From assembly GCA_030737835.1 (NCBI GenBank), contig CM060853.1, positions 9,260,134 to 9,324,133 of the forward strand: DNA of 64,000 nucleotides, written 5' to 3'. The stretch is from Acorus gramineus (Eukaryota; Streptophyta; Magnoliopsida; Acorales; Acoraceae). Below the pieces are notes generated by a model. That model was not told where the DNA came from. It made no database searches and saw only the letters and a list, made by a program, of their open reading frames with translations. How positions within the stretch are numbered: the first letter of the stretch is position 1; each line of letters opens with the position of its first letter. Positions 1-11,618 of the stretch are shown one piece after another. The translations under genes were made by a program, and so were the position numbers.

Positions 1-827
1 TTCTGATTTGCCCAATAAGATATAATTTTCAAATGATATTTATTAGGTTAATTATTTTTTGCTATTGTACATTTTTATTTGACTGCTATTAGGAAAGATA
101 TTTATAAGTGTTTTCTTATTTAGTTTTTATCAAAATTAAAACATTTTTTTTTAATATACATGGGACCCCGTTTTAAAAGTTCATCTAGGGCTCCATAAAA
201 AAAGCAATTCTCAGAGCCGCCCCTAGTGCCACCTAACACGAAGGATAACATTATTATTTAATGTAAGAAATCGTAATCGAAAGGATTTTCAATTGGAGTG
301 TACAACCAATATGGGACCAAAAGTTTCTCACACAATCAAAACAAGGTGATTACCCTAACCATTGTAAATAGAATCATTTTTTTCTAGTGTCATGCCTTAC
401 GATACTAGGACTATGTAAATAATTTGGTATCTTAAGTTGACGTATACCAATAATAAAATAAACACCTAATTCTCATGCCTATATCATTTATTTAAAATCA
501 GTTTTATATCACAAGATTGATCAAATTTTGTATCATTAGAAAATGACTTTCTCCAAGTGCATTATGGTTCAAGTATGCAATTGAGTGCTTCGTCACTTCA
601 AAATAAAGTATTAGCTTTTGAAAATTCAATCTCAAATATGATGTTAATTCGATATGGAAATTTAAAATTTGACCATCTATGAACTTGATTATGTAAAATG
701 ACATCATATAAATGGGGGGACCACCATTGACCAAGGTCCTTGCCTCAGAAACCCATTTGTTGTTATGGGCCAAATCTTATTCCTTTTCTTCGGATATGGG
801 CCTGAAATTTCAATCCTCCGCTCAAAT
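1..827. other. Intergenic, no gene seen; possible hAT element end near 160-227
   Basis: No reading frame here resembles a protein. Around 160-227 a stretch reads like the terminal part of plant hAT-type elements: it ends in GAGCCGCCCCTAGTG, whose complement starts with the (C/T)AGGGGCGG word often seen at hAT ends. No second end or target duplication was found in the window, so this assignment is weak. The rest is AT-rich and unremarkable. Confidence 0.25.
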
Positions 828-1104
828 GATAATGTTACGTTCAGTCCCATTTTCAGTCTCAATTCCAGTCATACATGTGTTTTAAAATTTTTAAAAATAA
901 TATACCTCATCTAATGAGATACATTTTTTTACAAAAAAATAGAATATATACTCAAATGAATTGCATGGATGCATTTATTGAAAATGTAAAAAATTCTTTG
1001 AAAGCATATGTCTTGTTGACATAAGCATATGCGTTGTTAATTTTCTATCGATGCATATAAAGCTAAAATTGGGGCTGAAAATCGATCTGGATGTAACAGC
1101 ACCC
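828..1104. mobile_element. Small inverted-repeat element (MITE-like), copy A
   Basis: A 277 bp unit starts with GATAATGTTACGTTCAG and ends with GATGTAACAGCACCC. The two ends are imperfect inverted repeats: TGTTAC, then a matching CAG, then ATTTTCAG on both sides read inward. A second copy in the same orientation lies at 1408-1685. It has no coding capacity and an AT-rich interior. The superfamily is not clear because no target duplication stands out. Confidence 0.6.
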
Positions 1105-1407
1105 ACGCTCAAATCTTTCAGCCCCAGATAAAACCTGTCCTAATCTGGCCCAACTTGACATCCAATTATTTAAGATCCTTGTTACAGTCTTTTTATTACC
1201 AAAATTTTTAATCTCCCTCGATACTCACGCTAACAAGATAAACAATGCTATAATTTTTTTATTTTACTTTTTATAAATAAATTAAATGAATAAAGTACAT
1301 ATTTCATCTTTTATAATAACTTAAATTGGATTTAAAAAAAAATCAAAGTAATTGGAATAAAAAATGGGATTGAAAAAAGCACTATACAAAACGTTATTTT
1401 CTTTAAG

Positions 1408-1685
1408 GATAATGTTACGTCCAACCTCATTTCCAGTCTCAATTCCAGTCTACATATGTTTTGAATTTTTTAAAAATAGTATACCTCATTTAATAAAGTA
1501 CATGCTTTTATAAAAAAAATGAAACATATACTCTAATGAATTACATGAATGCATTTATAGAAAATCTAAATTTTTTTTTCCGAAATATATGCTTTGTTAA
1601 TGTGAGCATATGCGTTGTTAAATTTCTATCGATGCATATAAGACTGGAATTAAGACTGGAAATGGATTTTAGTGTAACAATACCC
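1408..1685. mobile_element. Small inverted-repeat element (MITE-like), copy B
   Basis: Second copy of the 828-1104 unit, 278 bp, same orientation. Its terminal inverted repeats are clearer: the left end has TGTTACGTCCAA, then CATTTCCAGTCTCAATTCC; the complement of the right end has TGTTACACTAAA, then CATTTCCAGTCTTAATTCC. Internal landmarks shared with copy A include GCATATGCGTTGTTAA and TTTCTATCGATGCATATAA. This is a non-coding element whose family is unknown to me. Confidence 0.65.
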
Positions 1686-2085
1686 GTTTTTTAAAGGGTG
1701 CTTTTATTTGTGTCCTCATCTTTAATTTGCACACCCTGATTTATCCATTTCTTTGCGGGGACGGAGGTACCAACTACAACCACTTTTTGGTGCGCTGGTA
1801 CATTCACTCCATTTGCAGTTCAGAAACAAGCCCCAACCATCCATACACTATTCAAGAGTATATTGTATATTAGCTGGACTATTTCTGAAAATTTTAAAAA
1901 TTATTTTTTTAAAAATATCACTAGCATTTTTAATTTAACTAATATGTATTTTAATGAACTGAACAAAATATACATTAATAAAAAAACAAGTTTTTTACAC
2001 ATATATATATATACCCTCTTAGATTCTGTTTTTGTGAAATTATCCATGTTATATTCTTGATTGCAAAAACAAAAGGGTGGCTCAC

Positions 2086-2841
2086 CCTAGGCCTGTCAAT
2101 GGGTCGGGTCCAGACCCGGACCCGATTATACGTGTAATATACCCGACCCGAGTTGGACCCGACCCGGCGGACCCGAACAAACAAACGGGTTGGGTCCGGG
2201 TCCACCCCGCCCCGACCCGTTGGACCCGACTGTTTTTTTTAATATATGTTCATATATTACAAGACCATTAGTATTAGTTGATACATAATTTTATTTCTTA
2301 TTTAACTTATTTTTGTATCTACAAGTTCATAAATCATAATCATAACAAGCCTATAAATCGGTTTGTTTTGGACAATTAACTTATTAGCTTTTGAATTTGT
2401 ATGATTAATTAGTTTGTTGCATGATTTATGTTTATTATTTAGGTTAATATGTTAGTGTTTATTGTTTTGAATGTTGTTTAGGTTAATATTGTTTTGAATG
2501 TTGTTTAGGTTAGTTATGTTTATTATTTAAGTTAATATGTTTTTTATGTTAGTGATTATTGTTTTAGATGTTGTTTAATAATTCATTTACTTCTTTTGAA
2601 TTGTATAAAATTATATTCAAACATAGTCTCATTAACAATAATGTTTTATTACAAAAAATTTCAAATAGAATGATAAGGTAAACAAATACATGAGTTCTTC
2701 TCTCTTTTTTTTTTCTTTTTTTTACCCAATCATCCGGGTCGGGTCGGACCCGACCCGGGTCCGACGGGTCCGGTTCTGGGTCCGCATTTCCTTGGACCCG
2801 CCGGGTCCTGTCACGGGTCGGGTCCGGATCCACCCCGACAT
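2086..2841. repeat. Element with GC-rich GGGTCGGGTC arms around an AT-rich core
   Basis: Two GC-rich arms (about 2086-2232 and 2735-2841) are made of GGGTCGGGTC, GGACCCG and GACCCGACCC words and flank about 500 bp of AT-rich DNA. The left arm opens with GGCCTGTCAATGGGTCGGG, a start I associate with a common plant repeat class probably related to hAT elements. The core repeats the phrase TTGTTTAGGTTAATAT with TGTTTTGAATG. The arms face each other as loose inverted repeats. The reading frames across them (Asp-Pro-Asp-Pro runs) are artefacts of the repeats. Confidence 0.45.
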
Positions 2842-3194
2842 TATATAGACACATGCAGTGTTGGACATTACTATTTTTTTTTTTCCAGTCATATTAGTTG
2901 CTGATAGATATGAAATTAATGACTCACTGTTTATAAATTAGTTACTAATACATCAGCAGCAACAGTATAATCTTCTCATTTGTAAGAAAAATATATATTT
3001 TAATTTATATGAGATGGAACATACTTATTAAATGAATGCTAATTAAAGAGTATTCAATAAAATTAGGTGGACTTATTTATATATTTTTTTTGAACGGAAT
3101 GGGAATGGGCATAGGCATATTTGAAATATTGGAGGAAGTATTTATTAAACATATCTATATAAATCTTTAACTATAAAATTCAATTGAAGAGAAT

Positions 3195-3425
3195 TTATTT
3201 ATAAATTAAGAGGGCACCCAAAACGAAATTGAAGACTGCGAATGGGATTGCAACGTGAAATAGATAAATTTTTTTGTCAGGTTGTTTGAGGTGGATCGAA
3301 GACCCGTAACGGATCAATACAAGTATATAAAATCCTCCACCGATCAAAGTCGCCGCGGTGACCAAAGCTAAGATATTTTTGTTTTTTGAAATTTTTCTTT
3401 TCTTCACCTCATCCGATTCTTTCAA
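3195..3425 (-). CDS. Putative small two-span membrane protein, divergent from CNX2
   Basis: A 76-residue frame with a Lys-rich N-terminus (residues 1-16) is followed by two hydrophobic stretches that could span a membrane, about residues 17-40 (NILALVTAATLIGGGFYILV and beyond) and 53-75 (YLFHVAIPFAVFNFVLGALL). A Lys/Gln-rich polar linker separates them. I do not recognise the family. In favour of a real gene: membrane-protein composition, a charged start, and a position 137 bp from the CNX2 start in the opposite direction, which suggests a shared divergent promoter. Against: short length, and no splice or homology support. It could also be the terminal exon of something larger. Confidence 0.4.
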   Translation of the reverse strand: MKESDEVKKRKISKNKNILALVTAATLIGGGFYILVLIRYGSSIHLKQPDKKIYLFHVAIPFAVFNFVLGALLIYK

Positions 3426-3562
3426 AGAGGAGATCGAAAACCCATAAAGAGGAACCCAAAATAAAGGTGGGTTTCTGTTCTTTTTTAAAAATATCGTAAA
3501 ATCAGAAAGAATTGTAGATTTTTTTTTTTATTGATTTTATTATTTTGTTTGAAGTAAGACTG
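3426..3562. promoter_or_regulatory. Likely divergent promoter and 5' UTR region between the small membrane gene and CNX2
   Basis: The 137 bp between the two start codons are the only space available for both 5' ends if the minus-strand ORF is real. It is AT-rich with T runs. I see no convincing TATA box pointing either way. The call rests on position alone. Confidence 0.3.
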
Positions 3563-6500
3563 ATGAGGCGGCATGGATTGGAATCCTATAAACGGCTTTT
3601 GGGGTCTTCGAAATTGTATAATTCGGTAATGACTATCAATCCCATGTTTTTGTTTTGAATTCAATTTTAATTTTTTTGGTTCTTGTTGTTGAACTTTTTA
3701 AATCCCTTTTAAGTTCAACTTACAAATTGTTGGTGTGTTTTTTGGGATCATTCAAAGGTTGACTTATATTGTTGTTGTTAATGGAGTGACTTCTAGTGTA
3801 AATGATGAATATTTATGTAATCATTCTAAGGGGTTTGAATTTTAGAAGGGATGGAAATTTAAAAGTTTCGGAAGATTGAAGTTTTGTTAAATTCAAATTA
3901 GGGTAAGTTTTGGGTTTGATATGTTGCAGGCTGATCCAGATGGGAGGGATTTTGTTCAAAGGAGTGGTGAAAGGGATTTGTTTTGGGGTTAGAGTGAGAT
4001 AGGAAGGAGATGATGGTGTTTCAAGAATTATTAGAAGTTTTGAGACAAGAGAAAAGCAAAAAACTTTAATTTGAGGCCTTGAGTGTGGCGTTCGAACGAG
4101 ACCCAGAAGGGTAGAGAGGAGTTGATTTGATCCAGTGCTTGGTGTTTGATGGTGTGTGCGATACGGGAATATCATTGGAATGCAAAGGGTGTTGGGGTTT
4201 ATGTCGTTTATTCTGGTCTCTGGATTCTAAGGACAAAAAATGCAGCAAAGGTGGATTCACAAGAAATGCCAATTTTGTAATTTCCGTGTTATGTTCGGGG
4301 GGGGGGGGGGGGGTGGAGGGTGCTTTATTGATAGGGTTTCTCAAATGATTAAGAACGCAATTACAACCAACCCAAGGTTTTGGGAGGGCGAGTCTTGTCT
4401 ATATCCCCCGACAGAATCTGTAATATAGGGATGACAAAATAGCAGAAAAACCATTTGAGATGGATCATTGAATGATGAGAAATTAAAGGGATGAATGGAT
4501 TATTAACAGGAATAATGTGTTGGTCGTGTAATATGTTTTTTGGTTGTGTGTGTCATAGTTGGCAGACAAGGAAACAAGAGTGAGGAATATTAACTAAACA
4601 AAAAGTGTTTGTTGAATGATCACCTTAATATAGGAAGAGTGAAATGCTATCGAAAGTCAATAGTGAAACTGTAGGAAAATGATGTAAAAACTATTATTTT
4701 GGTTGTTACAATTCCCCGCGGGGGGGGGGGGGGGGGGGCAACTGCTAGGGACAGTCATCCTTGCAGACTTGCAATTCCATTTGTAGCCTCGGACATAGTC
4801 ATAAAGAATTCCATACATTGACAAAAAAGAAAAGAAAAGAAGAAGAGTACATTCTCAAGTGAAATGAATGTATGTCGTTTGGCAAAAGAAAATTTATATA
4901 CTAGCTTGGCCTAGTTTATATTATGTTAGGGAAAAGTGGGGATTGTAAAAGGGATTGCAGAATGGCTGTGTGCTTCAATGTCTTTCTTTTTTTCTGAAAA
5001 AAAGTTTTCTCTAATTAATGGGTGGCTTCACATATTTCCCTGTGTTGGGGAACTTGAATTGAATGGTAAACATGTTTCCTTGAAAATGGCCGTTGGGGGG
5101 GGGGGGGGGACCACTCTATTATGGTTTAGATATAATAAATGAACTAGGATGATAGTATTACCTATTGTTTTTAGTAGTATATGACTGAAAATAAGAGTAA
5201 ATGAGTTGGAGAGGACTTATTGATTGATGCAAGTAAATTGGAAAGTAATTGAGGCGTGATATCCACTGTCCTTAAGACCAATTTCGCCCCTCTGGGTGAA
5301 TCTCTTCCCGGTGCAACTAAGGGATTGTTGCGCTCGGCCTCCAGGATTGAACGGTCACACTCTTTGGTTACTGTGCACTCAAAAAACCAAAGGAACACAA
5401 GCTCACAGTACCCACTCCCGAATTTTTATGTTGAACAAACTAGGGAATATGTGTGTTGTTTTTGTGTTTCTGTTCCCTCTCCTCAAGGAATGCATACCCT
5501 TTATATAGAGCCCCAAAACTCTTGAACTACATGAACCAACATTAATTAAATTCATGCACCCACATTCATTGGATAGTTAATCCAATTATTGTAATTCATG
5601 CACCCATATTTAATGAAAAGTTAATTGAGGAGAATACATGCACCAATATTCATTGGGAAGTTAATAGATGAGAATTCAAAAGGACATACATGATGCACAC
5701 AATGTAGTGATAGAATAATAACTTTTACATTGAGTATTAATAATTACAATTTTGGAATCACAAAACCTAACATTACCAATGCTACACAAAGCTCAACTTT
5801 GGTTGAATGGAGGGCCATATGATATGCTAATATTGTTGTAGAAATAGTGATATTAATATGTTTGAATTATTGTTGTTGTTGATGAATCTAATTCATTAGT
5901 ATAGTTTTTGGCTGAGGTTTTTCACTGATGCAAAAAAGTCTCTTGCTCTATTCTGTTGAACTAGCACTTCACAATCTCTTGTTTGATTATAACCTTTCAT
6001 TCTAAAAATACATCAAAATGCTCGTATCAAGCTTTGGCCTTTTATCTGCGAAGTTGTAATGATGCTTTGCTGGTGTAATGATTACTTTGAAAGCACAGAG
6101 CACTGTTAAATCAGGAATGGAAACTTGAACAGAAAATAAAACCACCCTCAAAGTGTAAATCATTACTGTGTTTTAGTTTGATTCTCTTAAGAAATTCTAA
6201 CATGCATTCTCTTTACTTCTTATGTTCAAATTATTTTGAAACAGGTTCAGGAACATACCGTTAGATTCTGTTCCATCTTTCCCTCTGTGAATAATAGTGA
6301 ATATGCTAGAGCTACCCGTTATCCTCAAACCTCCCTTTGGAGGACCTATGCAACTTGCAGTGCTGACTTGTCAGAGTCTCTTCCTAAAGATGATCATGTA
6401 CATGATATGTTGATTGATTCATTTGGGAGGCTACACACTTATCTGAGGATCTCATTGACAGAGCGCTGCAATCTCCAATGTCAGTATTGTATGCCGGCTG

Positions 6501-8843
6501 AAGGTGTGGAACTCACTCCCAAGGATCATCTTTTGTCAACAGAAGAAATTATTCGGTTATCAAGTCTTTTTGTTGGTTCAGGCGTGGATAAAATCAGGTT
6601 AACAGGGGGAGAGCCAACTATTAGGAAAGATATCGAAGAGATATGTCTGCAATTGTCAAACTTAAAGGGGCTGAAAACATTAGCCATTACCACCAATGGC
6701 ATAGTACTTGCAAAGAAGCTTCCCAAATTAAAAGAATCCGGGCTGACTTCAATAAATATAAGCTTAGACACATTGGTTCCAGCGAAATTTGAGTTCATGA
6801 CCAGACGTAAAGGTCTTGAGAAGGTTATGGAGTCGATTGATGCTGCAATCCAGCTTGGTTACAATCCTGTCAAAGTGTGTGCCAATACTTTGATGACTTA
6901 TTCTCACTGATTTAATTCTAAACTTAGTTCTGGTTCATTTTATAAAGAAAGACTAGAATGTGCTCTTCTGCATGTGTTGTGTCAGGTGAATTGTGTTGTA
7001 ATGCGTGGGCTTAATGATGATGAGATCTGCGATTTTGTAGAGTTGACAAGAGAGAAACCGATTAATGTTCGATTCATCGAATTTATGCCATTTGATGGAA
7101 ATGTCTGGAATGTCAAGAAACTTGTACCATATGCTGAGATGTTGGATAAAGTGGTAAGGTAGAAACTCAAAAAAGATGGACCTCGTCTCTAAATTTTCAA
7201 ACAGCTCTTCTACATATGTTAGTTTGCTTGAAATTTAATGCTATATGTTTCATACAGATGCAACGATTCGGGGGTGTGAAGAGGCTGAAGGATCACCACA
7301 CCGAAACAGCGAAGAACTTCATGATAGATGGACACTGTGGAACTGTCTCTTTCATCACATCGATGACGGAACATTTCTGTTCCGGTTGCAATAGATTGCG
7401 ACTTTTAGCTGATGGGAACTTCAAAGTTTGTCTGTTTGGTCCGTCAGAGGTATGTGATTTTTCCACGTTTGTCTTGTTTGGATTTACAGATTGTTAATTT
7501 TTTTTTTTTTATATTGTAAGTATATCTAAGTAGACAATTTGGAAAAGTGTGGTAGTGCCATGTTTGTGTTAGCTACTGTTATAAAAAAAGATCTAGAAAT
7601 TGAATTATGAAAGCAGAAAAAAACATGCAAATCACACAAGGCGATATTTTTACATGGTTCGAGAAAAGATTGCTTGCGTTCATGGAAAGAAAATGGAGAT
7701 TTTGTTTTTATTTTTTCTGGACTACAAACTCTGTTAGGGGTTGCAGAATACTTAGGGCCGGCCATACATCATCAATCAGGGAAACCCTTAGTCATAAAAG
7801 AGTATACATAGACCAAATACATTACCATAATACCTCCCACATAATACAAAAAAATGACATCCCCTTAACCCCCAGCCGATGGGAAAATCCCTCGAACCCC
7901 CCAATTGGGTAAAATTGTATGGTGCAGTTCTTCCTTGTTGTCCAGTCTCCATAATGCAAGACATAAACCCGACATAAGTTGCTTCCACCATCTTTCATGT
8001 TTCTCTATGATGTTCTCTGTGAAATTATTGGATTGAATTTACTCTTCTCCGTGGCCGATATTCCACCTATCATTCTTATCAAACTACCGGATCATCGACC
8101 ATATATGTTTCTTTCTGAAAATTTTCATTTCCCTGAAGAAAATTGCATATTTTGGGCTATGTTTCCAGATATTTTTTTTTATTGCTACGACATCATATGT
8201 TTTTTTGAAAAAAAGGTAGATATTTGCTACCTGATTCCATTTCTGAATTCGAATTACAAACTCCTATTGGGGGTTGTCTTTTAAGGTAAGTTTTCAGATG
8301 TTGTAGACAGCGATCCGTAGAATCAACATAATCCTTCCGCTAAGGCTGAACTATGCCCAGCTCACCTAGGGTTAGTATTGGGACAGATTATGTAGTCCCA
8401 CATTGATCCCAGAGCATCAATTAAGCCAAATTTGACATGATTATTAAACATATTAGAATGTAGCTCATCACATTTTAATTAGAGATGACTTTTTGTGAAC
8501 TTTATTTCACAAAATAAGTAATACCATTATCACTGAATCCATGAATGTACATAACATGTTCCTTTTCGAATTCCAGGTAAGTCTAAGAGATCCTCTTCGC
8601 AGCGGTGTTGATGATGATGGGCTGAAGGAGATAATTGGAGCTGCGGTACGAGTTTTTTCCCCCTTCACAACCCCACATCTATGAATTATTTTGATCCTTA
8701 AATCATACAAAATTCTTTTCTTCATGAAGAACTAAAAATACTTGTTTTCTCTCTATCAGGTGAAGAGGAAGAAAGCAGCCCATGCTGGGATGTTCGACCT
8801 TGCAAAGACTGCAAATCGACCCATGATACATATCGGCGGCTGA
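3563..8843 (+). CDS. CNX2: CNX2, GTP 3',8-cyclase (MoaA/MOCS1A type), mitochondrial
   Basis: First step of molybdenum cofactor synthesis: a radical-SAM enzyme that rearranges GTP, upstream of the CNX3 step that gives cPMP; the plant enzyme works in mitochondria. Exons: 3563-3625, 6245-6874, 6986-7153, 7258-7449, 8577-8645, 8760-8843. All introns are GT-AG and phase 0, giving 401 residues. Exon 1 encodes [20 protein letters not shown], a basic, Ser-rich start typical of a mitochondrial presequence. The radical-SAM cluster CNLQCQYC is at Cys96, Cys100 and Cys103, followed by the SAM-binding LTGGEP. The second cluster motif C-x2-C-x13-C lies in exon 4 ([10 protein letters not shown] to KVC). The protein ends in the family's Gly-Gly. 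Intron 1 is 2.6 kb and carries three long G runs. The exon 1 choice is inferred from frame, donor and presequence; the rest is secure. Confidence 0.93.
4297..4313 (+). repeat. G17 homopolymer in CNX2 intron 1
   Basis: Run of 17 G followed by TGGAGGG. It is the first of three long G runs in the same intron, all on the transcribed gene's sense strand. Exact length is prone to sequencing error. Confidence 0.85.
4720..4738 (+). repeat. G19 homopolymer in CNX2 intron 1
   Basis: Run of 19 G preceded by CCCCGC, so a short C tract and a long G tract are adjacent. Second G run of the intron. Confidence 0.85.
5095..5109 (+). repeat. G15 homopolymer in CNX2 intron 1
   Basis: Run of 15 G between CGTT and ACCACT. 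Third G run of the intron. Confidence 0.85.
5215..5540. repeat. Unclassified repeat-like stretch in CNX2 intron 1
   Basis: This intron segment is more GC-rich than its surroundings and has phrases (CGCCCCTCTGGGTGAATCTC, then TTGCGCTCGGCC and ACGGTCACACTC) that look like an interspersed plant repeat, perhaps an LTR or SINE-like piece. It contains a TATATAGAG that could be a promoter remnant. Downstream, the phrase AATTCATGCACCCATATT recurs in variants to about 5660. I could not define ends. Confidence 0.25.
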
Positions 8844-9789
8844 GAGCCTGAGATGATGGCAAGGCTGTTCTTCTGAATATCGAACTTGTCACATCTTTCA
8901 GTTTGCTACTCAATCTCAGTTGTCACGGGGGGAAATTGTTTTGAATCCTGCTTTGGTTGTTGTTTATTATCTGTTTTTCAATGTTTACAGCAGACTTTGC
9001 ACGAATGATATTGTGCTGATACCAAGAGCTATTTATTTTGCATGGGTGAGAGCAGGGACTGATCACCATCTACAATACTCCAAAACTGATGTAACATGTG
9101 TGTTTAAAAGATTGTGAAATCTATGTATTTGATTTATATAAAGGATGATATCTCTGTATCATTATTTCCATATGAGAAAAAATAATGCTCTCTGAGAAAC
9201 TCAAATGTTTTGTTATCTCATGTATTGTGGAATAATATTTGTCATGGCTATGATGCCAAAAAAACTGTATCAACTTGAAAATGTTCATTCAAACGTGATT
9301 TGTTGTTCTTTAAACACTACAAAGAAGAACTCATTGTGGGTTTTTTTGTTAGAAGTACATTATCGGGGAGGTGTCTGGTATTGGAGAATGGGCATTATAA
9401 TAGAGAGTCCAAGAAGGATCTAATTCAACTGGTAGAATTCTTACTTCTGTTAAAAATTTCTTGAAATTGTCATTTTATTTTTATAAATATGTATGGTTTA
9501 AGGTTTTGTGTGCTGACATGTAGATATGTATGTTGTAATTTGATCGATCACTTAAATTCCACATCATTTTTGAATCTTATACTTGTAGGAGGGTTAAGTC
9601 AATTGCTTAGTATGGCAGAAAGACATTAAGTAAGGTTTTATGTATGCACATATGGTAATGAAATGAATTATTCTGCCGCAAGAAGATAAAGAAGAAATAA
9701 TGAAATATTTAGCATTGGTGGACAAGAGATACCTAAGAGCGAGTGTTTTCATCATTTGGGATCCATTTATTCACTAGGACATCATTAAT
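8844..9789. other. CNX2 3' UTR and intergenic; no gene seen
   Basis: After the CNX2 stop the sequence is T-rich with several possible poly(A) signals (for example around 9180) and no supported coding frame. The plus-strand frames of 65-72 codons have no recognisable content. I looked here for the missing N-terminal exons of the downstream Rgp1-family gene and found none. Confidence 0.5.
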
Positions 9790-10250
9790 AGAATTGAATC
9801 AGGATGCTTACTTAAAGTTGAGAAATGAGGGCTAGCAATGCTTTAAAGGTGAGTGTTAGATAATTAAAAGAACATGTGTGGAAATTTAGTGTAGATGAGG
9901 TGAGATTGTTGAGATGGATTAGTGGCAAGATAAGATGAGATATAATAAGAAATGAGTATATTTGTGGAAGGTTAGAGATCGCTCTAATGGAGAATAAGAC
10001 TAGGTTGTTTAAGATGGTTTGGACATGTGTGACAGAGATCAATGGCAGCATTGGTTAATAAGAGCGATATGGTCATTGTTGAAGGGGCTCCTCGGATGAG
10101 GAACAGGTCAAATTAAATTTGAATGCTGACAGTAAGGAATGACATGTTGTCCATGTTTCAGAGAATGTGACTGCTAATATGGTTCAATGGTTAAACAAAT
10201 TAAAGTAGCCAATCCCAATTTTTTTGGGATAAAGGTTTTGCTGTTGTATT
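9790..10250 (+). mobile_element. Decayed 3' end of a LINE (non-LTR retrotransposon)
   Basis: In one frame the stretch reads EVRLLRWISGKIR, stop, DIIRNEYICGRLEIALMENK and then TRLFKMVW, matching the well-known end of plant LINE reverse transcriptases (a MLRWMCG..R.D.IRNE....VAPI..K..E.RLRWFGH type pattern). Stops and substitutions break it. It finishes with AATCCCAATTTTTTTGGGAT and a GTTTTGCTGTTGTATTATT tail, a usual LINE 3' terminus. It is truncated at its 5' side. It lies exactly where upstream exons of the Rgp1-family gene would be expected. Confidence 0.7.
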
Positions 10251-11618
10251 ATTCCTTTTTTAATTGGGATGTTGAATCCAGATTCATTTATTCTTCTCAA
10301 GTTATAGCCTTATATGTTTGATTTGAGAATTCCAAACCATGGTAAAGAAAAACATTGTGTTTGGGTCTTGATGTGGTACAAAATTAGCTCGTCAGGAGTC
10401 ATGTGAAGGCTGTTGGCTATAACAAGCTGTGTTGGATATTTATTGGCATTCTTGGTGTGACATTGCTGTTTTCATCTTTTGTAAATGTTCTGAATCTTTA
10501 TACAGAAATACTACATTTTAAAGGCACTGTATACAAGCTCCTTGATCATATTGATATCTTTACATGTGATGGATTATCTATTGGATTGTGGACACTCATA
10601 AATTGCATATTTTATTGTTCATGGCGTCAGATGAGAAAGTTGAATTAAATTTTGCTTTGTTCACCTTAAACCTTGCAGGAAGCTTGTGCAGCCCTGCAAA
10701 TATGGGTTTCACAGAAAAATAGCAACTTGCTAGCTGACGGGACTCAAACAGATGGTACATCTTTCACTTGGGTGCACAACACTTATCGCATTAGGATACT
10801 TTTCTTTTTCATTCAGAAGCTGTGCTTCACAGCTTGAGTTATCTTCCTCATAGTGTAGTGCTTGGATGCTGGGAAATAAAAGGATGGGGAGGGGTGGTAA
10901 GATAAAATGTTCCTTTAATTTTTTCAGTGTGAATAATTTTTTGCTTTTAGCTAAGAAGTCATGAATGATTAGGCTATAATACTATAATGGTACCACCCGG
11001 ACAAGGTGTTAAATCCCTTTTAAGAAGGTGGATTTTTTTCCCATTCCCACCATTTCCTATCAACTAAACACAACATAAAGAAAACCATTTTTTTTCTTCC
11101 TGAATGATGAATTTAAGTTTAACTAATTGAAGCACATGTGCGTTGCACATGAATTATTTTGTTGATAATTTAACAAACAAAGAGTAAGATATTTAATTTC
11201 TTTTGAATTATTATGTCCCATTTTTTACTTATTTTCTGTTTGAATAATTTATATGTTAGTGTTAGATTATGATCCTTGATATTCAAATTATTCAATATTT
11301 ATCATTATAGTATATGTGTATGAGGTGTTACTTTGAAAATTTTATGCATATAAAGAGAAATTTAATTCTTATTCACTAACTCATCCACGTAGATATGTAG
11401 ATATGAAATACCTAAATCCACATAAATATGGATATTAACATATCAGATCCGTATCCCAATTTTGATTGAATTTACTCTCCCTTCCAAATTTATTTAATTT
11501 TTTTATTAATAATTAAATACATAGAGCTTCTATTATATATAAGGATTTTCTAACGGTTACAATATATAATATATGTAGGTATATTATATAATTATATAAA
11601 ATTAAGTTGCATATATCA

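Noticed and set aside
2077..2854. Frames rich in Asp-Pro-Asp-Pro and Arg-Val
   Set aside because: They are read-throughs of the GGGTCGGGTC repeat arms on both strands.
8395..8405. GTCCCACATTG, similar to the plant snRNA upstream sequence element
   Set aside because: It lies in a CNX2 intron with one base unlike the RTCCCACATCG consensus, no well-placed TATA and no snRNA-like sequence downstream.
10403..10648. 81-codon hydrophobic frame before the Rgp1-family exon at 10679
   Set aside because: It does not resemble Rgp1 N-terminal sequence, has no splice donor joining it in frame that I could support, and looks like T-rich intron DNA.
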